DNA from: an uncultured Ruthenibacterium sp. | Lineage (GTDB): Bacteria; Bacillota; Clostridia; Oscillospirales; Ruminococcaceae | Direction of reading: 5' to 3' | Assembly (NCBI GenBank): GCA_944386555.1 | Contig: CALXBN010000050.1 | Span: 1 to 62,910 of the forward strand | Length of the DNA stretch: 62,910 nt | Shown here: positions 9,687-17,620 of the stretch, in pieces | How the letters are laid out: the number at the start of each line of letters is the position of its first letter | Numbering within the stretch: position 1 is the first letter of the stretch | Made by a program: the position numbers and the translations under genes | The notes under the pieces: model-generated | The model's database searches: none | What the model saw: only the letters and a program-made list of their open reading frames with translations | Told to the model about the DNA's origin: nothing

Positions 9687-11096
9687 TCAGAATTCCTCCA
9701 GCTCCATCAGCCGGGCGGTGGCCAGGATATAGATGGTCAGGCTGTCCATCAGCTGCTGCACGGCAATGCCCTCGTTGGCGCCGTGCATCTGGCCCACCCA
9801 GGCCGGGTGGCTGGCGTGTTCATCCTCAGGGCCGAAGCTGACGGCCTTGGCGAAGTGGCGCGCGTAGGTGCCGCCGCCCATGGTGAAGGGCTTTTCATCC
9901 CGGCCGGTCACCTGGTTGTAGGTGTCCACACAGGCACGGATGGCCGGGGAGTCGGGGCTGATGTAGAAGGGTTCGCGCACGGCGGTGACGGTGAAGGTGC
10001 CGCCGCCCTGGGCGGCCAGGGCGCTGAGGGCGTCCTCCATGGCCCGGGCCGTCTGGCTGGTGGGCCAGCGGATGTCGATGGTCTGCTGCAGGCGGCCCTC
10101 CCGCATGGCGATGGTGCCGCCGATGCACGTCAGCGGTGTGAACACATCATCGGCGGCGGCGATGCCCACCGAAGAGCCGTCGGTGGAGGCCAGCAGCCGG
10201 CGCAGCATCTGCAAAAAGCGGTTTTCCTCTTCGGTGCACAGGCCGGCGTCCAGCAGGTAGTTCACCACCAGGCCGATGGCGTTTACCGTGCCCGCAGGCA
10301 TGGAGGCGTGGCCGCCCTTGCCGAAGGCGGTGATGCGCGCAAGGCCCGGGCCCGCGGGCTCCACTTGGATGTGCTCCGCCGAGGGCAGGGACGCCGCATC
10401 GGCTTTCACCACGGCCGCGGCGCGGTCCGGCACCACGTTTTCCGCCACGCCCCCGGCAAAGTCCACCAGGCTGCCGTTCAGCACCGGGGAGGTGAAGCGC
10501 CCGTTCATCCCGCCCTTTTCCCCGTGGCCCACGGGGAAGGCGGCATCAGGGGTATACAGAAAGTCCGGCATGGGGTAGTGGGCCAGATAGTAATCCACAT
10601 CCTCCATGCCTGTCTCCTCGGCGCAGCCCAGCAGCACCCGCAGGGTGTGGCGCAGGGGCCGGCCGGTTTCCTCGGCCAGCTGCCGGAAGAACTTGGCCAC
10701 ATACAGCGTCAGTACCGCGGCGCCTTTGTCGTCGGCCACGCCGCGGCCCAGCACATAGCCTTCCCGGCGGGTCATCCGGAAGGGGTCGGTGTCCCAGCCG
10801 TTGCCGGCGGGCACCACGTCCAGGTGGGCGATGGTGGCGATCTGCCGGCCGCTTTCGCCTTCCAGCTGGGCGTAGCCCATATATCCTTCGCAGTTGCGGA
10901 CAGCCAGGCCCATGCGGGCGGCCATGTCCAGGGCGGTGTCCAGGGCGCGGGCCACCTGCGGGCCGAAGGGCTGGCCCGGGGCCGCCGGGCCCTGTACGCT
11001 GGGAATGGCCACCAAAGCGGCCAGGTCCTTCAAAACGGCCTCGCGGTTTTCCGCCACGAAAGCGTCCGCCCGGGCGCGGAGATCCTGTTGGTTCAT
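9687..11096 (-). CDS. M20-family dipeptidase (PepV/Sapep-like metallopeptidase)
   Basis: 469 aa. The start at 11096 is supported by AAGGAG 8-9 nt upstream and by the conserved opening (LKDLAALVAIPSV) that follows. Metal-site motifs are visible in order: HLDVVPAG, DDKGA, AEETG and, near the end, GGGTYARHF. The order and length fit the PepV/Sapep branch of M20 (Zn- or Mn-dependent, cleaving dipeptides with a free N-terminus), not the shorter carboxypeptidase-G2 type. Probably works in the cytoplasm on peptides such as those imported by the nearby Opp system. Divergent from the NusG-II gene. Confidence 0.9.
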   Translation of the reverse strand: MNQQDLRARADAFVAENREAVLKDLAALVAIPSVQGPAAPGQPFGPQVARALDTALDMAARMGLAVRNCEGYMGYAQLEGESGRQIATIAHLDVVPAGNGWDTDPFRMTRREGYVLGRGVADDKGAAVLTLYVAKFFRQLAEETGRPLRHTLRVLLGCAEETGMEDVDYYLAHYPMPDFLYTPDAAFPVGHGEKGGMNGRFTSPVLNGSLVDFAGGVAENVVPDRAAAVVKADAASLPSAEHIQVEPAGPGLARITAFGKGGHASMPAGTVNAIGLVVNYLLDAGLCTEEENRFLQMLRRLLASTDGSSVGIAAADDVFTPLTCIGGTIAMREGRLQQTIDIRWPTSQTARAMEDALSALAAQGGGTFTVTAVREPFYISPDSPAIRACVDTYNQVTGRDEKPFTMGGGTYARHFAKAVSFGPEDEHASHPAWVGQMHGANEGIAVQQLMDSLTIYILATARLMELEEF

Positions 11097-11110
11097 GTGA
11101 AAAAACTCCT

Positions 11111-11139
11111 TTGCAATTATGGCTTGGATATAGTATAAT
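11111..11139 (+). promoter_or_regulatory. Promoter of the NusG-II gene
   Basis: TTGCAA (11111-11116), 17-bp spacer, TATAAT (11134-11139) in the 81-bp divergent gap. A minus-strand TATACT overlaps the same AT-rich spot and may serve the dipeptidase gene, but no convincing -35 was found for it. Confidence 0.75.
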
Positions 11140-11177
11140 CCAATTGAAGCCAAAAGAAAAGGAGCGCGCTGAAAACC

Positions 11178-11510
11178 GTGAAAAAAAATATGATCTTTCT
11201 GGGCTGCCTGCTGGTGCTGGCGGCGCTGGTTGGCCTGGTGGAGGGCGGGCGCACGCCCAGCCTGCGGGCCCGGGTGGATGTGGTGGACGATGACCCGCAG
11301 TATATCCTGCTGGATCGCGACGGCACGTACCCCATTTGGGAGGGCAAGCTGGATGTGACGCTGTATGTGGAGGACGGCAAGATCTGCTTCCAGAAAAGCG
11401 AATGCCCGGACCAGATCTGCGTGGAATCCGGCTGGCTGCAGAACGTGGGCGACACCGCCACCTGCCTGCCCGCCGGCGTATCCGTCACCATTATCGAGCC
11501 CGAGGAATGA
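11178..11510 (+). CDS. NusG domain II-containing membrane-anchored protein
   Basis: 110 aa. A GTG start gives an MKKN N-terminus ahead of one hydrophobic segment (residues 6-20), so the rest should lie outside the membrane. Residues 30-108 look like the NusG_II family of small Firmicutes proteins, including the signature Cys-x5-Cys region CPDQICVESGWL, and end in an all-beta segment. Despite the name the family is not transcription factor NusG; its role is unknown. RBS AAGGAG at 11158-11163 is somewhat far from the GTG. The MFS gene follows on the same strand after about 30-60 bp. Confidence 0.8.
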   Translation: MKKNMIFLGCLLVLAALVGLVEGGRTPSLRARVDVVDDDPQYILLDRDGTYPIWEGKLDVTLYVEDGKICFQKSECPDQICVESGWLQNVGDTATCLPAGVSVTIIEPEE

Positions 11511-11539
11511 GCGCTTCCTGCGCATAAAAACAGGCGCCT

Positions 11540-12760
11540 GTGCGCACACTATCCGCTGAGGTGGTGGGCGTGCAGGCGTTTTTGCAAAAATATCCCTGGA
11601 GCATCCTGGCGGCCGGGGCCCTGATCCAGATCCTGACGGGGATCCCCTCGGCGTGGGGCGTGTTCCAGCAGCCTGTGTGCGAGGGCTATGGACTGTCCGC
11701 GGAGGACGGGGCGCTGATCTTCAGTTTTATCATCTGCTTTTTCGGCATCGGATGCATCCTGGGCGGCCTTGTGCAGGACCGGGCCGGCCCCCGGGCGGCG
11801 GGGCTGTCCGGGGCGGCGCTGCTGGCGGGAGGATTCCTGCTGGGAGGGCTGGCGGTGCCGGACGGCAGCCCCTGGCTGTTCTGGGCGCTGTTCAGCGCGC
11901 CGGTGGGCCTGGGCTGCGCTTTTCTGTATCCGGCGGTGATGAGCTGTGCCCAAAAATGGTATGCAGGCCGCAAGGGGCTGGCCACCGGCGTCATCGGCGG
12001 GGCGGTGGGGCTGTCCGGGGCGGCGCTGACGGCCCTGGGGCGCTTTGCTGTTGGCGCGTGGGGCATCCGGGGGGCCTTTGCGGCCCTGGGGGTGCTGATG
12101 GGCGCGGTGTGCGGCGGTGCGGCGGCGCTGCTGGAAGACCCCCAGGGCGCTGCCGCCGCCCCGGCCCGGCAGGCACAGCGCCAGGCGAAGGACTACACTG
12201 TGGGCCAGATGGTGCGCACGCCCCAATACCGGCTGCTGACGGCGGCGGTGTGCCTTTCCACGCCGCCGGTGCTGCTGTTCAGCCCGGTAATTGTGCAGCT
12301 GGCACAGGAGCGCGGCCTGCCCGAACAGGGGGCCCTGGCCTGCATTTGGGCGGGCAGCCTGTGCTCGGCCGCCGGGCGGCTGGCCATGCCCTGGCTGTCG
12401 GACCACATCGGCCGGCGTGCGGCCGACCTGATCCTGTTTGCCGCCCTGGCGGGGCTTTCGGCGGCCTTCGCCTTTGCGGGGGGATGGTGGGTGCTGGCGG
12501 CGTACTGCGCCCTTACCTTCTGCTATGCCGGCCAGGCCGCCGTGCTGCCTGCCGCCGTCACCGACCTGTTCGGCCCCCAAAACAGCGGCGTGAACTATGG
12601 CTTTGTGGCCCTGGGCATGAGCGCGGGCAGCGTGGGTTTCCCGCTGCTGGCACGGGCCCTGGGCCTGCAGGCCGGCCGCCACTGGCTGGCCGTGGGCGCG
12701 GCGGCGGCAGGCTTTGCCCTGGTGTGGCGGCTGCGCCCCACCCAGGGCCGCCGGCTGTAG
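11540..12760 (+). CDS. MFS transporter, OFA (oxalate/formate antiporter)-like
   Basis: Up to 406 aa with about 12 membrane segments. The start is uncertain: GTG at 11540 gives the longest frame, but GAGGTGG at 11560-11566 may be a ribosome-binding site for GTG at 11570. The opening (PWSILAAGALIQILTGIPSAWGVF), VQDRAGPR between segments 2 and 3 and the SDHIGRR loop near residue 290 fit the OFA family of monocarboxylate transporters. The charged middle loop (residues 205-225) separates two six-helix halves. Substrate cannot be predicted. Confidence 0.85.
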   Translation: MRTLSAEVVGVQAFLQKYPWSILAAGALIQILTGIPSAWGVFQQPVCEGYGLSAEDGALIFSFIICFFGIGCILGGLVQDRAGPRAAGLSGAALLAGGFLLGGLAVPDGSPWLFWALFSAPVGLGCAFLYPAVMSCAQKWYAGRKGLATGVIGGAVGLSGAALTALGRFAVGAWGIRGAFAALGVLMGAVCGGAAALLEDPQGAAAAPARQAQRQAKDYTVGQMVRTPQYRLLTAAVCLSTPPVLLFSPVIVQLAQERGLPEQGALACIWAGSLCSAAGRLAMPWLSDHIGRRAADLILFAALAGLSAAFAFAGGWWVLAAYCALTFCYAGQAAVLPAAVTDLFGPQNSGVNYGFVALGMSAGSVGFPLLARALGLQAGRHWLAVGAAAAGFALVWRLRPTQGRRL

Positions 12761-12822
12761 TGCGCCGGCCCCGGCAAAGGCCCCCGGCCCGCCGGGATCA
12801 GGGAGGGGCAAAGGAAGGACTG

Positions 12823-12857
12823 CGCCCGCCGCGGCATTGCCGCGGCGGGGCTTTTTC
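12823..12857 (+). terminator. Terminator of the MFS gene
   Basis: GCCCGCCGCGGC pairs with GCCGCGGCGGGGC around a short loop, then TTTTTCTTT. Confidence 0.85.
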
Positions 12858-12886
12858 TTTACATCCCGGCGCGTTGCTGTTATAAT
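12858..12886 (+). promoter_or_regulatory. Promoter of asnA
   Basis: TTTACA (12858-12863), 17-bp spacer, TATAAT (12881-12886), directly after the preceding terminator and 27 bp before the asnA ATG. Confidence 0.75.
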
Positions 12887-12912
12887 ACGGAAAAAGAGAG
12901 GGGGAGTTTCCG

Positions 12913-13917
12913 ATGCCGACCGTGATTCCCGCAGGCTATGCGTCCCAGCTGGGCCTGTATGAGACCCAGAAGGCGATTGGGCTGATCAAGCAGATCTTTC
13001 TGGCCAAACTGTGCGCTGCGCTGCATTTGAAGCGCGTGACCGCGCCGCTGTTTGTGGACCCGGACTCGGGCCTGAACGATGATTTGAACGGCACCGAGCG
13101 GCCGGTGGATTTTGACATCCCCGCCCTGCGCAGCCGGGGTGCGGTGGTGCACAGCCTGGCCAAGTGGAAGCGCCTGGCCCTGGCCGAGTACGATTTCCAT
13201 GTGGGCAACGGCCTGGTGACGGACATGAACGCCATCCGCCGGGACGAAGAGATGGACAACCTGCACTCCATCTATGTGGACCAGTGGGACTGGGAGAAGG
13301 TGATCACCCGGGATCAGCGCAATGAGGAATATCTGCACAGAACCGTACAGGACATTGTAAATGCCATCTGCGGCACCCTGGACGAGCTGAAGTGGCAGAT
13401 GCCCGCCCTGGACACCCAGCTGACAAGGCAGGTGACCTTTGTGACCAGCCAGGAACTGGAGGACCGCTGGCCGGACAAAACCCCCAAGGAACGGGAGAAT
13501 GCCGTCTGCCGGGAACACAAAACGGTGTTTATCGGGCAGATCGGCGGCAGGCTGAAGAGCGGCCGGCCCCACGACGGACGGGCGCCGGACTACGACGACT
13601 GGGCGCTGAACGGCGATTTGCTGTTCTGGCACGAGCCCCTTTCCTGCGCGCTGGAAATCAGCAGCATGGGCGTGCGGGTGGACGAGGAATCCCTGGCGCG
13701 CCAGCTGGAGCTGGCGGGCTGCCCCCAGCGGGCACGGCTGCCCTTCCACCGGCGGCTGCTGGCCGGGCAGCTGCCGCTGACCATCGGCGGCGGCATCGGC
13801 CAGAGCCGGCTGTGCATGCTGCTGCTGGGCAAGGCCCATGTGGGAGAGGTGCAGGTAAGCCTGTGGGACGAGCAGACCCGCCGGGCCTGCAGGGAAGCGG
13901 GGGTGCGCCTGCTGTGA
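12913..13917 (+). CDS. asnA: Aspartate--ammonia ligase (AsnA)
   Basis: 334 aa, the usual AsnA length. It makes asparagine from aspartate, ammonia and ATP (to AMP and PPi). The fold is that of class II aminoacyl-tRNA synthetases: visible blocks are RVTAPLFVDPDSGLNDDLNG near the N-terminus, the SLAKWKR and MNAIRRDEE stretches that bind aspartate and ATP in the family, YVDQWDWEKVI, and the C-terminal GGGIGQSRLCMLLL motif 3 with its Arg. GGGGAG lies before the ATG. The stop overlaps the start of the acetyltransferase gene. Confidence 0.96.
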   Translation: MPTVIPAGYASQLGLYETQKAIGLIKQIFLAKLCAALHLKRVTAPLFVDPDSGLNDDLNGTERPVDFDIPALRSRGAVVHSLAKWKRLALAEYDFHVGNGLVTDMNAIRRDEEMDNLHSIYVDQWDWEKVITRDQRNEEYLHRTVQDIVNAICGTLDELKWQMPALDTQLTRQVTFVTSQELEDRWPDKTPKERENAVCREHKTVFIGQIGGRLKSGRPHDGRAPDYDDWALNGDLLFWHEPLSCALEISSMGVRVDEESLARQLELAGCPQRARLPFHRRLLAGQLPLTIGGGIGQSRLCMLLLGKAHVGEVQVSLWDEQTRRACREAGVRLL

Positions 13918-14504
13918 ACGGGCCGGAAAGCGCCTGCGCGCCGCAGGCGGGCCGGACGGCAGGCCCCGGTGCGTGCAGGCCTGCCGCTTTCCGGGTGCGT
14001 TTGGCGCGGGCGGAGGACCTGAAGGCCCTGCTGGTGCTGTACGAACGGGCCCGGGCCTTTATGGCTGCCGCGGGCAACCCGGGCCAGTGGGTGAACGGTT
14101 ACCCCGGCCCGGACGTGCTGGCGGCGGGCATCGCCGCGCACTGCCACTATGTGCTGGAGGACGGCGCGGGGGCCCTGGCGGCCAGCTTCTGTTTTGCCTA
14201 TGGAAGTGCGCCGGAACCCAGCTACGGGCGCATTGACGGCGCCTGGCTGCGAAACGGCCCCTACGGCGTGCTGCACCGCATTGCGGCGGCCCGGCCGGGG
14301 GCCGGGGCTGCGGGGGCGTGCATTGCCTGGTGCTGGGCACACAGCGGCGGAGACCTGCGGGCCGACACCCACGAAAAGAACCTGCCCATGCAGCGGACCC
14401 TGGAGAAGGCGGGGTTCGTGCGCTGCGGCACCATCCGCCTGGCGGACGGCAGCCCCCGGTGGGCCTACCAGAAACTGGCGCGGCCGGCCGGCCCCATGGT
14501 GTGA
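13914..14504 (+). CDS. GNAT-family N-acetyltransferase
   Basis: 196 aa. GTG start at 13914 overlaps the asnA stop (GTGA), indicating translational coupling. Residues from about 28 onward (FRVRLARAEDLKALLVLYERAR) are a typical GNAT beginning, and NLPMQRTLEKAGFVRCGTI is the acetyl-CoA-proximal end common in GNAT proteins (N-x-PM-x2-LEK-x-GF). Substrate unknown. Coupling to asnA may be only a shared promoter. Alternative starts further in cannot be excluded, since the first 25 residues are low-complexity. Confidence 0.85.
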   Translation: MNGPESACAPQAGRTAGPGACRPAAFRVRLARAEDLKALLVLYERARAFMAAAGNPGQWVNGYPGPDVLAAGIAAHCHYVLEDGAGALAASFCFAYGSAPEPSYGRIDGAWLRNGPYGVLHRIAAARPGAGAAGACIAWCWAHSGGDLRADTHEKNLPMQRTLEKAGFVRCGTIRLADGSPRWAYQKLARPAGPMV

Positions 14505-14541
14505 GGGCGCCGGCGCAAAAGGAGGAAAAGCGCGGCGTATC

Positions 14542-14570
14542 TTGACAAAGCGGGGCGCCGATGGTAATAT
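14542..14570 (+). promoter_or_regulatory. Promoter of the pyrimidine biosynthesis operon
   Basis: Consensus TTGACA (14542-14547), 17-bp spacer, TAATAT (14565-14570). The predicted transcript starts about 30 nt before the leader peptide ATG. Confidence 0.85.
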
Positions 14571-14605
14571 AGATAAGATAAATCACCGGACGGGAGGGGC
14601 GAACG

Positions 14606-14677
14606 ATGCCGAAGCTGTGCGCACTGCTGCATGTGGGCCGCGGCCGCCGTGTTTCCGTTTCCCGTTTTTGCCGTTAA
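14606..14677 (+). CDS. Putative pyr operon leader peptide (23 aa)
   Basis: ATG at 14606 with GGGAGGGG (14592-14599) 6-7 nt upstream encodes a 23-codon peptide rich in Arg at its end (RGRRVSVSRFCR). Its last nine codons are U-rich in the RNA (GTT TCC GTT TCC CGT TTT TGC CGT TAA), and the TAA lies at 14675-14677 while the terminator stem begins at 14676. A ribosome following closely behind the polymerase would therefore block the hairpin. This is the known arrangement of the E. coli pyrBI leader, where low UTP stalls polymerase at U-rich sequence and lets the ribosome catch up. The UTP-sensing function here is inferred. Confidence 0.65.
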   Translation: MPKLCALLHVGRGRRVSVSRFCR

Positions 14678-14710
14678 GCTCTTTCCTTTTTTGTGGAAAG
14701 AGCTTTTTTT
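14676..14710 (+). terminator. Attenuator terminator of the pyr operon
   Basis: Perfect 11-bp stem AAGCTCTTTCC/GGAAAGAGCTT with an 8-nt T-rich loop, followed by a T run to 14710. It sits between the promoter and pyrC, so it must be bypassed for operon expression. No PyrR-binding-loop consensus was recognised. Confidence 0.85.
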
Positions 14711-14735
14711 CTGACCGCCGAAAGGAGGAATCCCC

Positions 14736-15959
14736 ATGCTCATCCGCAACGCCCGCCTGACGGATGCAGGCGGCGAACGGGCAGGCGACATCCTGATTGA
14801 AAACGGGCGCATTGCCCGGGTGGGCGGGCGCATCGACGCCCCTGCGGGCTGCCCTGTGGTGGACGCCGCCGGGCTGGCGGCCCTGCCCGCCTTTGTTGAC
14901 CTGCACACCCATTTCCGCACGCCGGGCTACGAGTACAAGGAGACCCTGGCCACCGGCAGCGCCGCCGCCGCCCGGGGCGGGTACACCTTTGTGAACTGCA
15001 TGGCCAATACCAAGCCCGTGTGCAGCAGCGCCGCCATGGCCCAAAGCCTGATGGACGACGCGGCCCGCATCGGCCTGTGCGACATCAACCAGTGCATCTC
15101 CATCACCAAGGACTTCGACGGGCACACCGTGAGCCACCTGCGCATTCTGCCCCACAACCTGCGGTTTATCAGCGAGGACGGCAAGGGCGTGCGGGAGAGC
15201 AAGGTGATGTACCAGGCCATGGCCATTGCCGCTGAAAAGGGCCTGACGGTGATGAGCCACGCCGAGGACATGGACCTGTCGCCCATCGACTACCGGCTGG
15301 CGGAAAACCTGGAGACGGCCCGGAACCTGTACATCGCCCAGAGCACCGGCGCGCGGCTGCACATGTGCCATGTAAGCACCCGGGAGGCCATGGAGGACAT
15401 CATCACCGCCAAGGCCCGGGGCGTGAAAGTGACGTGCGAAGTGACGCCCCATCACATCTGGTTTGACGACACCGTGAGCAGCTACCGGGTGAACCCGCCC
15501 ATCCGCGCAAAGGCGGACGTAGAGTACCTGATTGCCGCCATCGAGGACGGCGACGTGGACGCCATTGCCACCGACCATGCCCCCCACACCGAGGCCGACA
15601 AGGCCGCCGGCGCGCCGGGGCTGGTGGGGCTGGAGACGGCCTTTGCCGTGTGCTACACCAGGCTGTGCGTCCAGCGCGGGCTGCCCCTTTCTACGCTGAG
15701 CCGGCTGATGAGCAAGGGCCCGGCGGATATCCTGGGCCTGAACAAGGGCCTGCTGGCAGAAGGGTACGACGGCGACGTGGTGCTGGCGGAGCTGGAGCAG
15801 CCCTTTACCGTGCGCAAAGAGGATTTTGCCGGCAGGAGCCGCAACACCCCCTTCGACGGGCTGAGCCTGCGCGGGCGGGTAGTGATGACGGTGAAGGCCG
15901 GCAAGGTGACCTACCGGGCCCCGGACGCCCCGGCGGCGCGGCCCTGTGAACACCTGTGA
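14736..15959 (+). CDS. pyrC: Dihydroorotase
   Basis: 407 aa, class I dihydroorotase, which closes N-carbamoyl-L-aspartate to dihydroorotate. Metal-binding and substrate motifs are visible: DLHTHFRTPG near residue 55 (two zinc His and the substrate Arg), MSHAED near 172, HMCHVSTREAM near 210 and IATDHAPHTE near 283. RBS AAAGGAGG (14721-14728) lies 7 nt before the ATG. First structural gene after the attenuator, followed at 46 bp by pyrF. The substrate carbamoylaspartate must come from a pyrB located elsewhere. Confidence 0.95.
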   Translation: MLIRNARLTDAGGERAGDILIENGRIARVGGRIDAPAGCPVVDAAGLAALPAFVDLHTHFRTPGYEYKETLATGSAAAARGGYTFVNCMANTKPVCSSAAMAQSLMDDAARIGLCDINQCISITKDFDGHTVSHLRILPHNLRFISEDGKGVRESKVMYQAMAIAAEKGLTVMSHAEDMDLSPIDYRLAENLETARNLYIAQSTGARLHMCHVSTREAMEDIITAKARGVKVTCEVTPHHIWFDDTVSSYRVNPPIRAKADVEYLIAAIEDGDVDAIATDHAPHTEADKAAGAPGLVGLETAFAVCYTRLCVQRGLPLSTLSRLMSKGPADILGLNKGLLAEGYDGDVVLAELEQPFTVRKEDFAGRSRNTPFDGLSLRGRVVMTVKAGKVTYRAPDAPAARPCEHL

Positions 15960-16005
15960 ACGAGCAAACAACTTTGAACGGATGACTGACCGGGAGGAAC
16001 GAACG

Positions 16006-16872
16006 ATGCTGAACATTGACCGCCTGTATGAGGCCGTGGCCCAACGGGGCCCGGTGTGCGTGGGACTGGACACCGATTTTTCCTATCTGCCCCAGGATTT
16101 TGTGAACAAGGGGCTGTCCAGGGGGGAAAATATCTTCAACTTCAACAAGGCCATCATCGAGGCCACAAAAGCCGTGGCCGGCTGCTATAAAGTGCAGATC
16201 GCCTACTACGAGGCCCTGGGCCTGGACGGGCTGCTGACGTACAAATCCACCCTGAACTATCTGCGGGACGCGGGGCTGCCGGTGATTGCCGATATCAAGC
16301 GCGGGGACATCGCCAAAACCGCCGAGCTGTACGCCAAGGCCCACCTGGACGGGGAATTCGAGGCGGATTTTGTGACGCTGTCGCCCTACATGGGGCTGGA
16401 TTCCATTGCACCGTACACCGAGTATATGGAGAAAAAGGGCAAGGGCGTATTTGTGCTGTGCCGCACTTCCAACGGCGGCGCCAAAGATTTTGAATACGAA
16501 AGGCTGGCCGACGGCCGCCATGTATACGACCTGGTGGGCGATAAGGTGAACGCCATGGGCAAGGGGTATATGGGTGCGTGCGGCTATTCTTCCATCGGGC
16601 TGGTGATCGGCGGCACCCACATCGAAGAGGCCAGGGAGATCCGCGCCAAATACCGGGACAGCTTTTTCCTGATCCCGGGTTACGGCGCCCAGGGGGGCAG
16701 GGCCGAGGACATTGCCCAGTACCTGTACAAGGGCAACGGCGGCACGGTGAACTCCAGCCGGGCGGTGCTGCTGGCCTGGAAAAAGCAGGAGGGAGTGCCC
16801 TTTGACGAGGCCGCCTACAACGAGTGCGTGAATATGAAGGAGGCGATTGGCGGTGCCTGCGCAGAACTGTGA
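16006..16872 (+). CDS. pyrF: Orotidine 5'-phosphate decarboxylase (PyrF, subfamily 2)
   Basis: 288 aa with start at 16006, where GGGAGG (15992-15997) precedes the ATG and the family opening (LYEAV..RGPVCVGLDTD) follows. It converts OMP to UMP. The catalytic Asp-Lys-Asp array is seen as DIKRGDIAKTA near residue 92. The length and the GPVCVGLDTD opening place it in the longer subfamily 2 (about 270-310 aa), not the roughly 230-aa type of B. subtilis. Its end overlaps pyrK by 20 bp. Confidence 0.95.
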   Translation: MLNIDRLYEAVAQRGPVCVGLDTDFSYLPQDFVNKGLSRGENIFNFNKAIIEATKAVAGCYKVQIAYYEALGLDGLLTYKSTLNYLRDAGLPVIADIKRGDIAKTAELYAKAHLDGEFEADFVTLSPYMGLDSIAPYTEYMEKKGKGVFVLCRTSNGGAKDFEYERLADGRHVYDLVGDKVNAMGKGYMGACGYSSIGLVIGGTHIEEAREIRAKYRDSFFLIPGYGAQGGRAEDIAQYLYKGNGGTVNSSRAVLLAWKKQEGVPFDEAAYNECVNMKEAIGGACAEL

Positions 16873-17620
16873 GGCGGTGGTGCTGGAGAACAGCATGCAG
16901 GCCGCAGATATCTATCTGCTGAAGGCGGGGCTGCCCGCCGGGGCCGCCGCGCCCCGGGCCGGGCAGTTCTACATGCTGCGCTGCTGGGGGCCGGACGAGG
17001 CCCCGCTGCTGAGCCGGCCCATCAGCGTGCACGAATACGACGGGGAAAAGCGTACGGTGTCCTTCCTGTACCAAGTGAAAGGCCGGGGCACCCGGCGCCT
17101 GGCCGCCCTGGAGCCGGGCAGCGCCCTGGCGCTGACGGGCCCGGCGGGCAACGGCTTCTTGCTGGAGGGGGCCACCGCGGTGGTGGTGGGCGGCGGTATC
17201 GGCACCGCGCCCCTGCTGCAGCTGGCCAAAGACCTGGCCCGGGCGGGGGTCGTCACAGACGCGATCCTGGGTTTCCGGGACGAGCCCTACCGGGTGGAGG
17301 CTTTCCGGGCGGTATGCCGCCATGTGGAGGTGGCCACGGACACGGGCAGTGTGGGCCACAAGGGCTTTGTGACGGACCTGCTGGTGCCTGGCCACTACGA
17401 CACGGTGTACATCTGCGGGCCGGAAGTGATGATGGAAAAGGCCGCCCGCATGGCCCTGGGCGCGGGCGTGCGCACCTATGTGAGCAAGGAGGCCAAGATG
17501 GCCTGCGGCCTGGGCGCGTGCCTGGGCTGCACCTGCCGCACCGGCGAAGGCGCGCCGGTGAGCGTGTGCAAGGACGGGCCGGTGTTTGAAGGGGGTGTGT
17601 TCTATGGCAGCGGTACCTGA
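16853..17620 (+). CDS. pyrK: Dihydroorotate dehydrogenase B, electron-transfer subunit
   Basis: 255 aa. GTG at 16853 is preferred over TTG at 16847 because AAGGAGG (16837-16843) is then 9 nt away. The protein carries FAD and a [2Fe-2S] cluster and passes electrons from the catalytic subunit to NAD+. FAD-binding motif RPISVHEY is near residue 56, NAD-site GGGIGTAPL near 115, and the Cys cluster (CGLGACLGCTC, then C about 12 residues later) lies near residues 217-240. It overlaps pyrF and pyrD, so the genes are translationally coupled. It forms the PyrK2-PyrDB2 complex with the next product. Confidence 0.95.
   Translation: MPAQNCEAVVLENSMQAADIYLLKAGLPAGAAAPRAGQFYMLRCWGPDEAPLLSRPISVHEYDGEKRTVSFLYQVKGRGTRRLAALEPGSALALTGPAGNGFLLEGATAVVVGGGIGTAPLLQLAKDLARAGVVTDAILGFRDEPYRVEAFRAVCRHVEVATDTGSVGHKGFVTDLLVPGHYDTVYICGPEVMMEKAARMALGAGVRTYVSKEAKMACGLGACLGCTCRTGEGAPVSVCKDGPVFEGGVFYGSGT

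Noticed and set aside
11097..11177. Separate minus-strand promoter for the dipeptidase gene
   Set aside because: A TATACT -10 exists but no -35 at proper spacing was found; not listed as a feature.
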